A stretch of DNA of 64,000 nt from Brachionus koreanus. Taxonomy: Eukaryota; Rotifera; Eurotatoria; Ploima; Brachionidae. Position 1 is the stretch's first letter, and each line of letters begins with the position of its first letter. This document shows positions 13,024 to 24,874 of this stretch, piece by piece. The position numbers and the translations under genes are program-made. The stretch lies in NCBI GenBank assembly GCA_016987375.1, contig PJRA01000077.1:753744-817743 (forward strand). The letters are read 5' to 3'. Under the pieces are notes generated by a model. The model searched no databases. It saw only the letters and a program-made list of their open reading frames with translations, and had not been told where the DNA came from.

Positions 13024-15123
13024 TTTAGAAAATAATGATTTTGAATGTTAGTTTTTTTTTTCATTTTAAGTTATATATTATTATTTTGTTTTGTCTAGAA
13101 GAGATGTAAAATATTTAGTCTTATAGAAATCTCTTTTTATTTGCGAAAAAAAGAATTACTTTATTAAATAAATTTTATATTTTTTTACGCGTTATGCTAT
13201 TTATTTTCTTTTTCATAATGTATATTTTTTTAGATTAAAAATTTGAAAAAACTGTTGATTTATCTTAAGACTAAAGGAATATTTATGTGAGATTTTACGT
13301 TAAAAGAAGTATAAATTTCATAGAAAATTTAATCATATTTTGATTAATTTAAAAATTTATTGAAAAATAAAATTGAAAGGAATAAAACCAATTTTTATAA
13401 ATAAATATAAGAATAAAAAAATGCATTTATTTCAAAAAAGTTCATTAAAAAATTATAAGATTTAAATAAAATTTAATTCCATGTTTAATTTGTGGGACAA
13501 TTTGTTAAATAAAATTAGTGTTAAAAGTCCTAAAAATTGTTTTTTTAACTAAAATTACTTTTTATATCACTAAAATCAATGTATTATATAAATATTCTTC
13601 ATTTATATAAAAAAATTCTATATAAATAAAAATGAACATGATTTTTACCAACATTCTACAAGCAAAGATAAATTTATACGCGTCAAGTTTAATTAATATT
13701 AAAAAGGAAAGACCTTTAAATATCGATGTTGAAATATACAACATTCAAGCCTTCAATTTATAATAAAATTAAATTTTTCCTATATTGATTGCCCCGAACA
13801 GCTTTGTTCCTTCTTTTCTGCTCCCCATTCCAAAAAATATATTTAAGATTTGATGATATTTTATGTAAATTATAACCATGCATTTCATAACGTTATATTT
13901 GATCATGTAAATTAACGTTATTATATGTAAAAAATTGTAATTTTATGACAAATTTCGTAAAATGGCATAAAATGACTTTCGTAATATCACGATAATTAAC
14001 CAGAAAAAACGTAATTTAACGTTAAATAACGTTAATTTACGTAAAATTAAAGTTCTTCAAAAAAGTCAAAAAAACAATGGATTTTGGCTCTTTTTTGAAT
14101 TTTTCCATTTAAAAATTGAAATTGCTATTTTCTGATTATTTTTCTAGCGTTTTGCATCGATCATTTTTTAAGCTATTTACTGCTCTAACACAGCTAACCC
14201 AAATTAGTGATCTACATATTAATAAAAATCTCAATTTTAAATATTATAAGTTTTTCAAATTAAAAAAATTTTAATCAGTAGACTATGATTTAAGAATTAA
14301 AATTGTAGGATCTCTAATTAATTTATTTGTGAACATACCAACATTGAATTGATTTAGTGAAGCTTGTTGTCCATTAAACATTTAATTCTAACTCTGCTTG
14401 CAGTTTGTTAAGTAGAAGACTATGCATGATGCAACCCAGTTTGGAGATTTTATTTGATTCTTTTTCTTATATAACTTCTATTATACATTCTTAATATTTT
14501 ATTAAAATAAATAATAAAAACTGAATTAGTAAATTTTTTATCGTTTTTGTTTTTTTTTTACTGAATTATTGCAAATTTTTTACTAGATTTGAGGATTATT
14601 TAGTTAATTAATCATATTCTAAAAAATAATAAAAAAAATTTTAATTTTTTTGATTCAAAAGTTTAAAATTTCATTTCGCTTTATCACTTCGATCCCAATA
14701 AATAGTATCAAAAATGAGTATTTTATTTATCTATTTAAACTTAATAACCAAGACAACTTATATATCAAAGTTTCTCTGTTCAATCTTAATTAAAAATAAA
14801 AAAGGAACCGAATCAAATTTTTATTCCTAAAATTTTCTAAATAATATTTTAGAAAGAATTTTTTATTACTAAATTTATTTTTTTTAATTAGAATCTTTAT
14901 CTATTAATTCAATGGAAATATTGTTTCGAAGAGCTGTGCATTTTTTATGCTATTTTCACATAGAATTTTCACTTGCATTTGAAATTTTTCTTAAACTAAT
15001 GTTAATTTTGTTTTTTCTTTTGAAGTGTATTGCTTGCAAATTGTTATTTTATTACAATTATTATCAGTTATGTAATTGGAAATTTTGTGAAATCCGAACA
15101 AGTCTTCAGCTTGAAATTTAAAA
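13024..15123. promoter_or_regulatory. divergent intergenic region between Nipped-B and XPC
   Basis: Both flanking genes start at its edges (Nipped-B leftward at 13023, XPC rightward at 15124), so it should contain both promoters. No TATA box is clear. A cluster of AACGTT/ACGTAA words, several in the palindrome TAACGTTA, lies at 13885-14045. A T-rich tract ending in CTTCAG at 15109 lies just before the XPC start. No gene seen inside. Confidence 0.45.
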
Positions 15124-18100
15124 ATGAATTTAAGAAATAGGACTAGTCAAAAAATCAATTACCTTCAAGAAGACTCTAGTTTCGAGGATGATTTTAAAGA
15201 AGCTATTACCAGTAAATCAAGCAAAAAAAGAAAGAGTCAAGATAAAAAAGTTAATTCAAAAGCCAAAATGGAAAGTGAATATTTCAACAAAGAAGATTGT
15301 TCTGTTAGTGAGGACGAACAGGTTAAAAAAAAGCTAAAAAAGAACGAGAAAAAACCTATAAAAAAAAAAGAAAATGTAAAAACAAAAAAAAATTATACAA
15401 TTGAACCGAAAGAAGAGCCATTGCTAGTTCAAGATGTAAAAACAGAACTGAATAAAATCGAAAACATTGAGAACAAAATTGATTTGTTGCTTAAATTTGA
15501 GTCAAATACTTTAAAAAATGATACTCAAGTCAAAAATTCAAATATGGTCTCTGAAATTGAAAGTGAATCTAGTTCGGAAAAGAATATTGATGAAGATGAT
15601 GATGACGAATTTGAAGAAGTCGAAATGCAAGATGCAAATCTAAGTAATGTTAATATTGGCAAAGAAGAAATTAAAATAACCATAGGCGGAAAAAAGCCTA
15701 AAAAACCAATAGATTTGCAAGCTAAAATGGAAAGAATGTTTAAAACCATGCAAAAAAAATTCTCAGTGGCAATGCTTAAGACTCATCTGTTGTGCTGGAT
15801 AGCACATGGCTTCTTTCTAAACAAGCTAAGTCTCAATTTATTTATAAAAGCTTTAGCAATTTCAATTAATTCTCATACGAATAGTTCTCAATTAATCAAT
15901 TTTAATAAAGACAATTTGAAAAATTTTATTCAAAGTATAAATTCTATTTTTAATATTGATTCAAATTTGAGCTTAAAAGATGAATTTTTTAATTGTGGCA
16001 AGTACACTCAATCTATTAAACTATTAGGCCAGGCATTATCAAACCAGAAATGCTCGAATTATCTCCAGTATTTATTGATAGTGGCAGTTTTGATGAGAAA
16101 TTTAAACATCAGAGTAAGAATTTGTATTTGTTTTGATGTAGTTTCAGTCAACAAGGAATCTAAAAAAGCTAAAAAGAAAACAAGTAAAACAAAAGAAGAT
16201 GAAGAGAGTGAAAACGACGAGGAAGAAAGTAGAAATAAATTTAATACAAAGCTTAAGAAAGATGATAATAAGCAAAAAGGAAAAACAAATCAAAAAAATA
16301 ATCTTATTTTATCAATGGATGAATCCAAGATAGAGATAGACGATAAAAATTTTGAACTAAAAACTACTAATTATCGAAACTATTGGCTAGAAACTTATTT
16401 GGAAGAAGAAAAATACTGGTGCCCATTTGAACCATTTTCAGCCAAAGTAGACTGCACAACTTGGATTGAGAAACGCTTTGAAAATGATGTTCTGTATGTA
16501 GTGGCTTTTGATAATGATAACCGAATAAAAGATGTTACCAAGCGTTACTCATCAGATTGGTGCGTTAAAACTCGTCTATCAAGAGTGTCCTATTTGGATG
16601 ATAAGAAACTATGGTGGGAAAAAACCCTGGCCTATCATCAACCATTAGATGCTCAAATAGACATGGAAGAAGAAAGTTGGCTAAAAAAACTGCTCCTCAA
16701 AAAACCATTGCCTCAAAGTGTAGGCGAATTTAAAGACCACCCATTGTACATACTACCAAGGCATTTGTTGAAATTTCAATCGATTTATCCACAAAATGCA
16801 CTTCCGTTGACTCATTTCAAAAATGAACCCGTTTATTCTAGAGACCATCTAGTCACTCTATGTTCTAAGCAAACCTGGTTAAAATATGCAAGAACGGTAA
16901 AACCTTTTGAGAAGCCATTTAAAATTGTCAAAGGAAGACTAAAAAGGGTATTTAAATTTTTATTTTTAATCAATATTTTTAAAAAAGTCTTGAATAAATT
17001 ATTTTTATAGAAAAATAAAAGAAGATTATTTTAGATTATATGTTTTATAGTTTTATTTTAATGTTTTTTTTTGAGCTTTCAACGCTTCAAATTATAAAGT
17101 GAAGAAAATTTGAGAAAAATTCTAAAATAATGCGTTTAAATACTATTTTAAACTTGATACTATTATATTACATGATGTTTCGCTGTCAACATGTGATTAA
17201 TTCTTAAAGCTTTTTTTTCAAATTTCATAAAACTTGTTGTTTCAACATTTTCTTATTTTTCATTTTATCTTTTAAATTTTATACATAAAAGAATTATTTT
17301 AATTACTCTTAATATCAATTGAATAATTATAATAAACAAAAAAACATCAAAAATCATTTAATTATAACAAAAATTTTATTTGCCTCTTAAATTTTTGAAA
17401 ACTTGTTAAAAGATACTTTCAATTATTAATTGAATCCATGAAATTAACTAAGAATAGGGCAACCCCAGTAACGTTTTTTCTTCTTTAGCGCACCACATTG
17501 ATCACACAATTTTACTTGTTTGTCAATAAGTTCTACATTGTTTGTCTCCAATATTGTTCTTTTTGAAACAGACTCACTAGGCTCGATGCCTTTTGGAACA
17601 GCGTTAAAAGCTTGTATATTTCATTCGGTTTTTTTTTCAGTGCGCTAGCAGTCTTCAACAGTCTGCCTTTTTAAAGGTTCGATTGAATTGGAACGTCCAT
17701 TTCAACTGTGTCGAAATTGCATCTTTATTTCGAGCTGCTAATACTATTTGATGATGATACTTGTAATTTTTAGCCAGTACTATTTTTTAGCATACTACAA
17801 CTACTCAGTGTCTAAAATGTTGACTCAACTAGACATTTTATTTTATTTTCCATTATTTTTAAGAAAAAGTAGTTGTTTTTATATTTCCAAAATTACATTA
17901 ATTAAAGAAAATTCAATATTGATAAAAATTAGGGTATTTTTTTTAAAATTAGAATTAAACTTTTAATAAAAATTAGTGTTTTATTTATTTAGTTTGGTGT
18001 TAATTAATTTTTTTATGTATAATCATAATTATTGGGGAATTTTATTTAAGTTTTGTGGTATCGNNNNNNNNNNNNNNNNNNNNNNNNNNNNNNNNNNNNN

Positions 18101-19324
18101 NNNNNNNNNNNNNNNNNNNNNNNNNNNNNNNNNNNNNNNNNNNNNNNNNNNNNNNNNNNNNNNNNNNNNNNNNNNNNNNNNNNNNNNNNNNNNNNNNNNN
18201 NNNNNNNNNNNNNNNNNNNNNNNNNNNNNNNNNNNNNNNNNNNNCAGTTCTTCTAAGCGTAACTAAATATGATCTTGTTGAAAATAGGAGTTGAACAGGG
18301 ATAATATCCTAAATTGATAATAAATATTTTGGCGCTAAACAATTAATTTTTAACGTTCAAAATATTTCAATTTGCTGTTTCAAATCACAAATTTTAAAAA
18401 ATTGAGAAAAAATTTATAGTAAATTATTTTAAGAGCGAATACAAAGCTGGTTGTCGAGAAAATCCTGATCTTGATTTGTATGGCTTTTGGCAGACTGAAA
18501 AGTATCAACCTCCATATGCTCGCAATGGAATTGTACCCAGAAACGAATTCGGAAATGTGGAACTATTTCAACCTTGTATGCTGCCACATGGATGCGTACA
18601 TTTGCGAAATATGCCCAATTTGATTAAAGTATGTCGCAAGCTTAAAATTGATTGTGCTGCTGCCGTCGTTGGTTTTGACGCACATGGCGGATTTTCTCAT
18701 GCAGTCTATGAAGGATGGATTGTTTGTGAAGAATTTAGAGATGTTGTTGTTGATGCATATTTAGAAGAAGAACGCGAGGCTAATTTGAAAATGATTGAGA
18801 AAAGACAAGAAAAAATTTATACTAATTGGAAAAGGTTGATTAAAGGTGTATTGGTTCGCGAAAAACTTAGGCTGAAATACGGCAACGATACCGAGATTAA
18901 ACCGAAGAAAAAAAATTTAAATAAGCTTATAAAAAAAGTTGCAAATGATCGTTCAAAAGATGAACAAGATGATTTTATAGAAGTTGACAAAGTAGGTGCT
19001 AAGCTAAATAATTTAAATAATGAAAAAGCGAATTTAATTGAAGAGAATAATGATTTTAATGAATTGACTAAAAAAGAGGTGGTACTCAAATTTAGAAATA
19101 AAAAAACCAGAGCTGTAAACAAGAAAAAAGCTAAACGAAAGAGAGTTGTTGATTATGAGAGCGAGGAGTCGCATCAATCTTTGGATGAAAATGATGGAGT
19201 ATCAGAAAAAAATGTTAAAAAAATACAAAGGATTACTCGTTCTTCAGCTTCAAATTTGAAAACAAATGTAAATAAAAATTTAGATGACGATGAATTTAAG
19301 TTGAGTGAATCTGAAAGTGATTGA
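15124..19324 (+). CDS. XPC: XPC / Rad4 nucleotide excision repair damage-recognition protein, two exons
   Basis: Exons 15124-16947 and 18434-19324 join in phase 0, giving about 904 residues (human 940). XPC finds helix-distorting DNA lesions and starts global-genome excision repair. The N-terminal 200 residues are charged and disordered. The transglutaminase-like fold covers about 215-510 and is interrupted by a K/E-rich insert. The beta-hairpin domains follow: BHD1 with DHPLYILPRHLLKFQSIYP (about 538-556), BHD2 with EPVYSRDHLVTLCSKQTWLK, and BHD3 in exon 2 with GFWQTEKYQPP, VPRNEFGNVELF and GFDAHGGFSHAVYEGWIVCEEF. The C-terminus is basic then acidic. The donor is AGG|GTATTT. The acceptor before AGCGAATAC is my choice. 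A small extra exon inside the intron, which contains a gap, cannot be excluded, because the BHD2-BHD3 link is slightly shorter than in human XPC. Confidence 0.92.
17455..17735 (-). pseudogene. Mutator-like transposase C-terminal relic in the XPC intron
   Basis: The minus strand reads KGRLLKTASALKKKPNEIYK in one frame and, after a shift, a 50-odd-residue stretch ending VKLCDQCGALKKKKRYWGCP and a stop. The first part matches KKGAPIKTKSALEFQPSEL in the relic at 23714-23990, and both end in a CxxC followed by KK(K)R. The copy is frame-shifted and lacks any catalytic domain. Confidence 0.45.
18064..18244. other. assembly gap (181 N) within the XPC intron
   Basis: Run of N. All open frames crossing it are artefacts. 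It could hide part of the intron or a small exon. Confidence 0.95.
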
Positions 19325-21154
19325 ATTTTTTTCTTTTTTTATTTACCAATTTTTGTAAGCCAAATATTCAGTTAAACATTTAAAATAAAATTAATTATAT
19401 AATTTTTTATTTGAAATTTTTTTCTAAATTAAATTGAATTTTTTTCTAAAAAATTCATAGATATAGGATAGCTAATTTAAATTTTTGTCAACATTTTACT
19501 AATTATTCTTTAAAATTTTCAAATTATCAGACGAATAGACAATTTGGTGTAATTTCTTTGGTAATTTGAACATTAAATATCTAATTTTGAGTGAAAGAAT
19601 CTTTTTTCTGTGCACTTTATAATCTAAATTTTAAATTTCGGAGCAAGAAAATTTATGCAGCTTTTTAAAAAAAAAGTCATTATCAATTACATTTTTTTCG
19701 AAGTTGAAATTTTAATTTAAAAATTTAATGTCAACATTAATTAGATTAAATTATTCGATAAATTTTAAAAATCTTATTTACAATTGAATATTTTTCTAGA
19801 TTTTTCTTTAATACCGTTTACCCTTGGAAAATAGCCCGTGTCCTAAAACCGTAAACCGGGTTTAGTTCCAAGGTTTTGATTTTTTTTTTCATCTGATTAT
19901 TATTGACTCTATATGAAATACTGATCAAGTGACTACTGAAGATGAGGAGACGGTAGAAATAATAAAGCCAACAACAAGGCTTGAAGCTTTAGAGATGGTC
20001 GAAAAGTCTATTCAGCTCAAAGATCTATTCGGTCATGTTGAAGTTCAGAAGACAAAATTTTGATTTAACAACTGATCTAAAACAATCAAAATTACAATTT
20101 AAATAAATTTTTTTTTTAAGTTTTATATCTTATTTTTGTTATTTTCTTTTCGAAAATTGAACAATTTATCAAAGTAAAAAATATTAAAATTTATATTTTA
20201 TACTTCAAGTATTTTTATTTGGCCACCCCTAATTTAAATTTTTTCAATTAAGACTGACAAATAAAAATTTTTAATTTCTTCAATAAATGTTTTTATCAAC
20301 GTTTTTAATTTGACATACTCTCATGACAAAATCAAGAAAAGACTGTTTTTATATAGATATTATATAAATCCCGAATTATTTTAGTCTGAATTTTAAATAT
20401 AATAAAAAATAGCTGTTCATAAAATCTTAAAATAAATTGATTACAAATAATATTTTTCAAATAAAAATTTTCAGAAATAATTCAATTTATTAAACAAAAA
20501 ACTAAGAAAAGATTAAGTAAAAATCGGCGAAAAAGCCCTTCCGTCTTTTGAGAGTTGAGTTTAAATTGTCAGCCGAAAATTACTTGGGTAATCCACTTGG
20601 AAAAACTCTCAATGATGTCGCAGTCTTTTTGTTAAAGTAATTATTTACTTTTACATAACATGTCTAGATTCTAGACCATTAAATAAAAATATTATGTAAA
20701 CTTTTATTTTATTATGATTTAATAAATTTGTTACAATTTTTATTAAAAGTTTGATAGGTTTTATTTAATTTATGATATTGAAGTGTGTTTACATTCATTC
20801 TATATCCTCCCTCTAAGAAAAAAAAATGAATAAATTGTGAAATATTATTTAATGCATATAATAATTAAAAAATTAATTCACTATGAAAAATTTTCAAAAT
20901 TATTCTCAATAAGTCCTATTTAACATTACACCATATGATTTAAAGTTTCGATAATTGCGTTCGAGTAAAAAAATAATTTAGCTTAGCTTTAAAGAAAAAC
21001 TTGATAAAATTCTTTAAATCATGTGATTCAAAATATCTTAATTTTTACTTAGTTCACAAGACATATACATACCATCACTTTTTTTTTAATTTAAAAGAAA
21101 CTTAAAGTCTCAATTCATAACAATCATTTTAACTATTTATTTTTTTAGAAAAAA
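19325..21154. other. spacer between XPC and the cysteine protease gene
   Basis: AT-rich, with poly-A-signal-like AATAAA words just after XPC. The only recognisable content is a pogo-type relic (19915-20245). A short GC-richer patch at 20520-20620 reads ENYLGNPLGKTLNDVAVFL on the + strand and may be another decayed element, but I cannot name it. A T-rich AG acceptor lies at 21148, seven bases before the next start codon. Confidence 0.5.
19915..20245 (+). mobile_element. pogo/Tigger-like transposase C-terminus and 3' tail, relic
   Basis: The + strand at about 19922-20062 reads an acidic stretch (TTEDEETVEIIKPTT), then LEALEMVEKSIQL and a stop. An acidic run followed by an EAL..LE.. helix is typical of the end of pogo/Tigger (CENP-B-related) transposases. 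The following 180 bases recur at 9985-10125. The upstream transposase is missing. Confidence 0.45.
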
Positions 21155-22901
21155 ATGCGAGTTTATTTGGCTTTTTTATTCGTTTTTGTTTCTTGTTTGA
21201 GCGCTGCCACAATAAAAAAAGCAACGCCATTTAGTAATATCAAAAGATATTCTATTTCAGGCACCATTTATCTACCCTATGCTGAAATCGAAGAACCCTT
21301 CCGTGCATGGTACGATGTCGATCAGTCTGCATCGAGAATCGATTATTATGATGGCATGGAAACAACCATTCAGTTGGCTCCAACAAGTTCAAAAGACTTT
21401 GGTACTGGAATCAAAATTGCGCCAATGACTGACGAATTTCAAACAAATGTTCGCACATGTTTCTGGATAAACGGAACTAAAGATGCTCCTGTTGAGATCC
21501 AAAGAGCTATTCCAGACACCAGAGAATTCACAGTATTTTTCTCTTATCAATTCTGGATAAAATTATTATTTAAATTTTAGTTTATTGGAGAGGGAACTTG
21601 GAAGTCGCTTTCTGTTGATAAATGGGAAACTGTTGTCCATGAGGGTGATAAAAAAAATACTTACACTTTTTATATTAATTCAAGAAATGGTGATCCATTG
21701 TACTATGAAATGATAGGCTATGATACTTTGTTGGGTTCACATTATGACAGATATTACATTGAGTATTACAATTTTAATACAGATGAAATTTCACCAAGTG
21801 TATTCGCAATTACAACTAGTCTTAAGTGCAGAGATTTTCCAGGTCCAGGTGCCAAAAACAGAGCTTCAGTTAACCCAATGAGAGAATTTATTCACTCTGA
21901 TGATTCTCACGTACATGAAGAATTTTCAAAATTCCAAAAAAATCATGGCAAAAAATACCAAACAAGCATGGAACACACAGAGAGACAGCATATTTTCAGA
22001 CAAAATTTACGATACATTAATTCGATTAACCGACAAGGTCTCTCATTTAGATTGGCCATCAATCATTTGGCAGATAAGTCAGATGAAGAATTGAGTCTTC
22101 TTAGAGGAAAGCTTAAATCGTCTGGTTCAAAAAAGCCAAACAATGGTCTGCCATTTGATATGTCCAAGTACAAGAATAAAGCTTTGCCGGATACATGGGA
22201 CTGGAGAATATATGGAGCTGTTACACCAGTAAAAGATCAAGGTATTTGCGGTTCATGTTGGTCATTTGGTACTGCTGGAGCAATCGAAGGTGCTCACTTT
22301 TTAAAACACAAATCTCTAGTGCGATTGTCACAGCAAAATTTGGTTGATTGTTCATGGGGTTTCGGTAATAATGGATGTGATGGGTAAGAATTTGAAAAAA
22401 TATTTTAAAAATTTTATTCATGCAAAATTTTTTTACAGAGGTGAAGATTTTAGAGCTTATGATTGGATTATTAAGCACGGTGGCATTGCTACTGAGGAAT
22501 CATATGGCAAGTATTTGTCGGCCGATGGCTATTGCCACTTTAACAACGCCACTGTTGGAGCTAGAATGCATGGTTATGTAAATGTAACACCGTTTGACTC
22601 AGTTGCTTTGAAAACAGCATTGGTTAACGAGGGACCGATCTCAATAGCCATTGATGCTGGTCACAAATCATTTGTTTTTTATGCCAACGGTGTTTATTAT
22701 GAACCTGAATGTGGAAATAAGGAAGATGATCTAGATCATGCGGTATTGCTTGTTGGTTATGGAAACATTTATGGTCAAGATTATTGGCTAGTTAAAAACA
22801 GTTGGTCAACTTATTGGGGAAATGATGGTTACGTCTTAATGAGTCAAAAAGATAACAATTGTGGTGTTACAACACAAACTACTTATCCATTAGTCCTTTA
22901 A
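21155..22901 (+). CDS. secreted papain-family (C1A) cysteine protease with N-terminal extra domain, 26/29-kDa-protease type
   Basis: Exons 21155-21532, 21581-22383 and 22439-22901 give 547 residues, the usual length of insect 26/29-kDa proteases. A signal peptide ([17 protein letters not shown]) is followed by a roughly 200-residue N-terminal domain typical of that subfamily. Next come an inhibitory I29 propeptide with an ERFNIN-like helix ([17 protein letters not shown]) and the peptidase. The catalytic residues are intact: Cys352 in [10 protein letters not shown] (oxyanion Gln just before), His494 in [12 protein letters not shown] and Asn514 in [12 protein letters not shown]. The CDGG motif is restored by the second splice (GG|A GGT). 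Lysosomal or secreted digestion is the likely role. Introns are 48 and 55 nt. The start lies directly after a TTTTTTTAG acceptor, so a 5'-UTR intron or trans-splicing is likely. Confidence 0.92.
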
Positions 22902-23425
22902 AAAAGGTTATTTTTAATTATTTTCTATAATTTATAGGCTGTTTTAAAACGATTGATTGATTTTAAAATAAAATTTGACTAAAAATTTTTAGAATGTTTT
23001 TTAATTTTTTAAAGCAAGATTAATTCAGTTTAGTTAATGGAAAAATTTTTAAATTAAAATCAATATAAAATTAAGTCTTTATTAAATGAAACAATAGTTT
23101 TAAACCAAAAATACAATTAAAATATTCAATCAAAATATACGGTGTTATTGTCTGAAGGCAATCTTGAAATTTTACACGAAAAAAGGACATGAAACTTTGA
23201 TTAATCCAATACATTTTTAAATCATATCATATCATAAAGGCTATTGATTATCATCACAACGAATAAGTTTTTAATGCAAACCTGTTTCAGCAGGAAAATA
23301 AAATTCAAAAATTAAATAATTTCTGAAATAAACAAACTATTTTTTGAATATTATATTGATTTGGGCTATTATTTTTAACTTAAAAAATAAAATGATGAAA
23401 AAGCAAAAATAATGTAAAATTTCAT

Positions 23426-24240
23426 GAGCACAAATAACATCTATCCACAAATCCAGTAAAAATCTTCACTAATTCAGTAAAAAAATAACAAAATCTATAA
23501 ACAATTAACTAATTCAGTTTTTATTATCTAATTCAGAAAAATATCACAAAATATAAAAAAATATAACAAAATCGGTAAAAATATCACTTATTCAATTAAA
23601 TCATAACTATTTTTTAATTTTGTTCACTAATTAAGTAAAAATACAACAAAAAAAAAATTAATAAAAACTAATCAAACCAATTAACTATTTTTTTTTGTAC
23701 AACCATTTGGACATTAAAAACTTCTTTTTTTTAGCATTTCCGCGTTACATTTTTCACAAATTTTTTGAAAACATGAAATTTTAGCTATCTTGCTCGTCGT
23801 TGCTACTGTGACTTCATCTTCTTGCGCTTGTTCTTCGTCGTCAACTGACTCAATACCAATATCTTTATGTGCAACTAATTCAGACGGTTGAAATTCAAGG
23901 GCGGATTTTGTTTTGATTGGGGCACCTTTTTTGCGCTTGTTTATAATATGTAAGAAAAGAAAAACATTTTTTTGATGTTGCAAATTACATTTGAAGTCAT
24001 AAATATTTTGTTAATTTTATTTTGTAAATTAGTTAATTGAGTACTGTTTTTGTGATATTTTTATTTAATTAGTGAGATTATTAATTAATTAGTGAAATTA
24101 TTGAAATTTTCGCTGTATTAGATATATTATATTGATTTTGTGAAAAAAAACCGAAATTGTTAATTGTTTAATGAAAAAGTAATTTTTTACTGAATTTGTG
24201 ATATTTTTTTTATAATTTGTGGTGAGGTTTACTGACGTCC
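23426..24240. mobile_element. Mutator-like DNA element with 9-bp target-site duplication (non-autonomous)
   Basis: AAATTTCAT occurs at 23417-23425 and again at 24241-24249, a 9-bp direct repeat of the size expected for Mutator-like elements. The ends are imperfect inverted repeats sharing CCACAAAT. Both subterminal regions are filled with repeats of a motif close to ACTAATTCAGTAAAAATATCACAAAA, in opposite orientation at the two ends. The interior carries a minus-strand coding remnant (23714-23990) but no catalytic domain. The paralogous repeat at 30228-30530 shows the unoccupied site. Confidence 0.72.
23714..23990 (-). pseudogene. C-terminal coding remnant of a Mutator-like transposase
   Basis: An open stretch of about 89 residues without a convincing ATG. 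It contains an AT-hook-like KRKKGAPIKTKSALEFQPSE, an acidic segment (DDEEQAQEDE) and a terminal ICEKCNAEMLKKRSF followed by a stop. The GRP/GAPxKT.SAL motif and the CxxC tail recur at 17455-17735. It lies inside the element with 9-bp duplication, so I read it as the leftover transposase 3' end. Confidence 0.5.
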
Positions 24241-24874
24241 AAATTTCATCATATTAAAAGCTTTGAAATTCTTATCAAAATAATTAAATAAACAAATGTC
24301 TTATAAAAAAAAAGGATAAAGAAAAATACAAAATGAGAAATGAACATTTGAACTTGAAAAAACTAAAATTGCCAATTATAATTTAGGCTAATATTGATAA
24401 AAAATAAATAAATTTAAATTAAGTTTTTAAAATTTTAGAAGAAATTTCATGTTTTTTTTCATTTAATTTTTTTAATTCAAATCTCAGATCAAATTTTTAG
24501 ACAATAAAAAAAGAAAGATGGAAACAGACTCAAAAAATTAGAAACTTTTTTAATTTGTTTTAAACAATAAAATAAAAAATAATCTTTAACAGATAAAAAC
24601 ATGTATGCAACGAAATAACTTATGAAAATATTTTTTATCAGAAAGTGACCATGTATACATGGTCGTCAATTGAGCATAAGAAAAGCAATTGAATTTTTGA
24701 GAAAAAAAATTATCATGTTCAGAGAAAATTCTGTGAATCATAATGTATTGGAACTTAAACAATTTCTAACGAGAAAATTTGTTAAACAATTAAAGCGATT
24801 ATATTCTAAATTATGACTTACATAAACTTTATTTAGATTAAATTTTTAACTTAACTATAATTTCTTAAAAAAAT

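Larger units (their letters stand above)
23200..24420 (+). repeat. dispersed repeat (copy 1), split by a Mutator-like insertion
   Basis: Sequence 23200-23425 followed by 24250-24420 matches, in inverted orientation, one continuous stretch at about 30228-30530. The landmarks are CCTGTTTCAGC, AAAATAAAATTCAAAAATTA, TTTTTAACTTAAAAAAT, GAGAAATGAACATTTGA and TTTAGGCTAATATTGATAAA. The material between, 23426-24240, is absent from the second copy. The repeat family itself is unidentified. Confidence 0.7.

Noticed and set aside
17976..18294. Open frames of 67-96 codons
   Set aside because: They cross the 181-base gap in the XPC intron and have no supported content.
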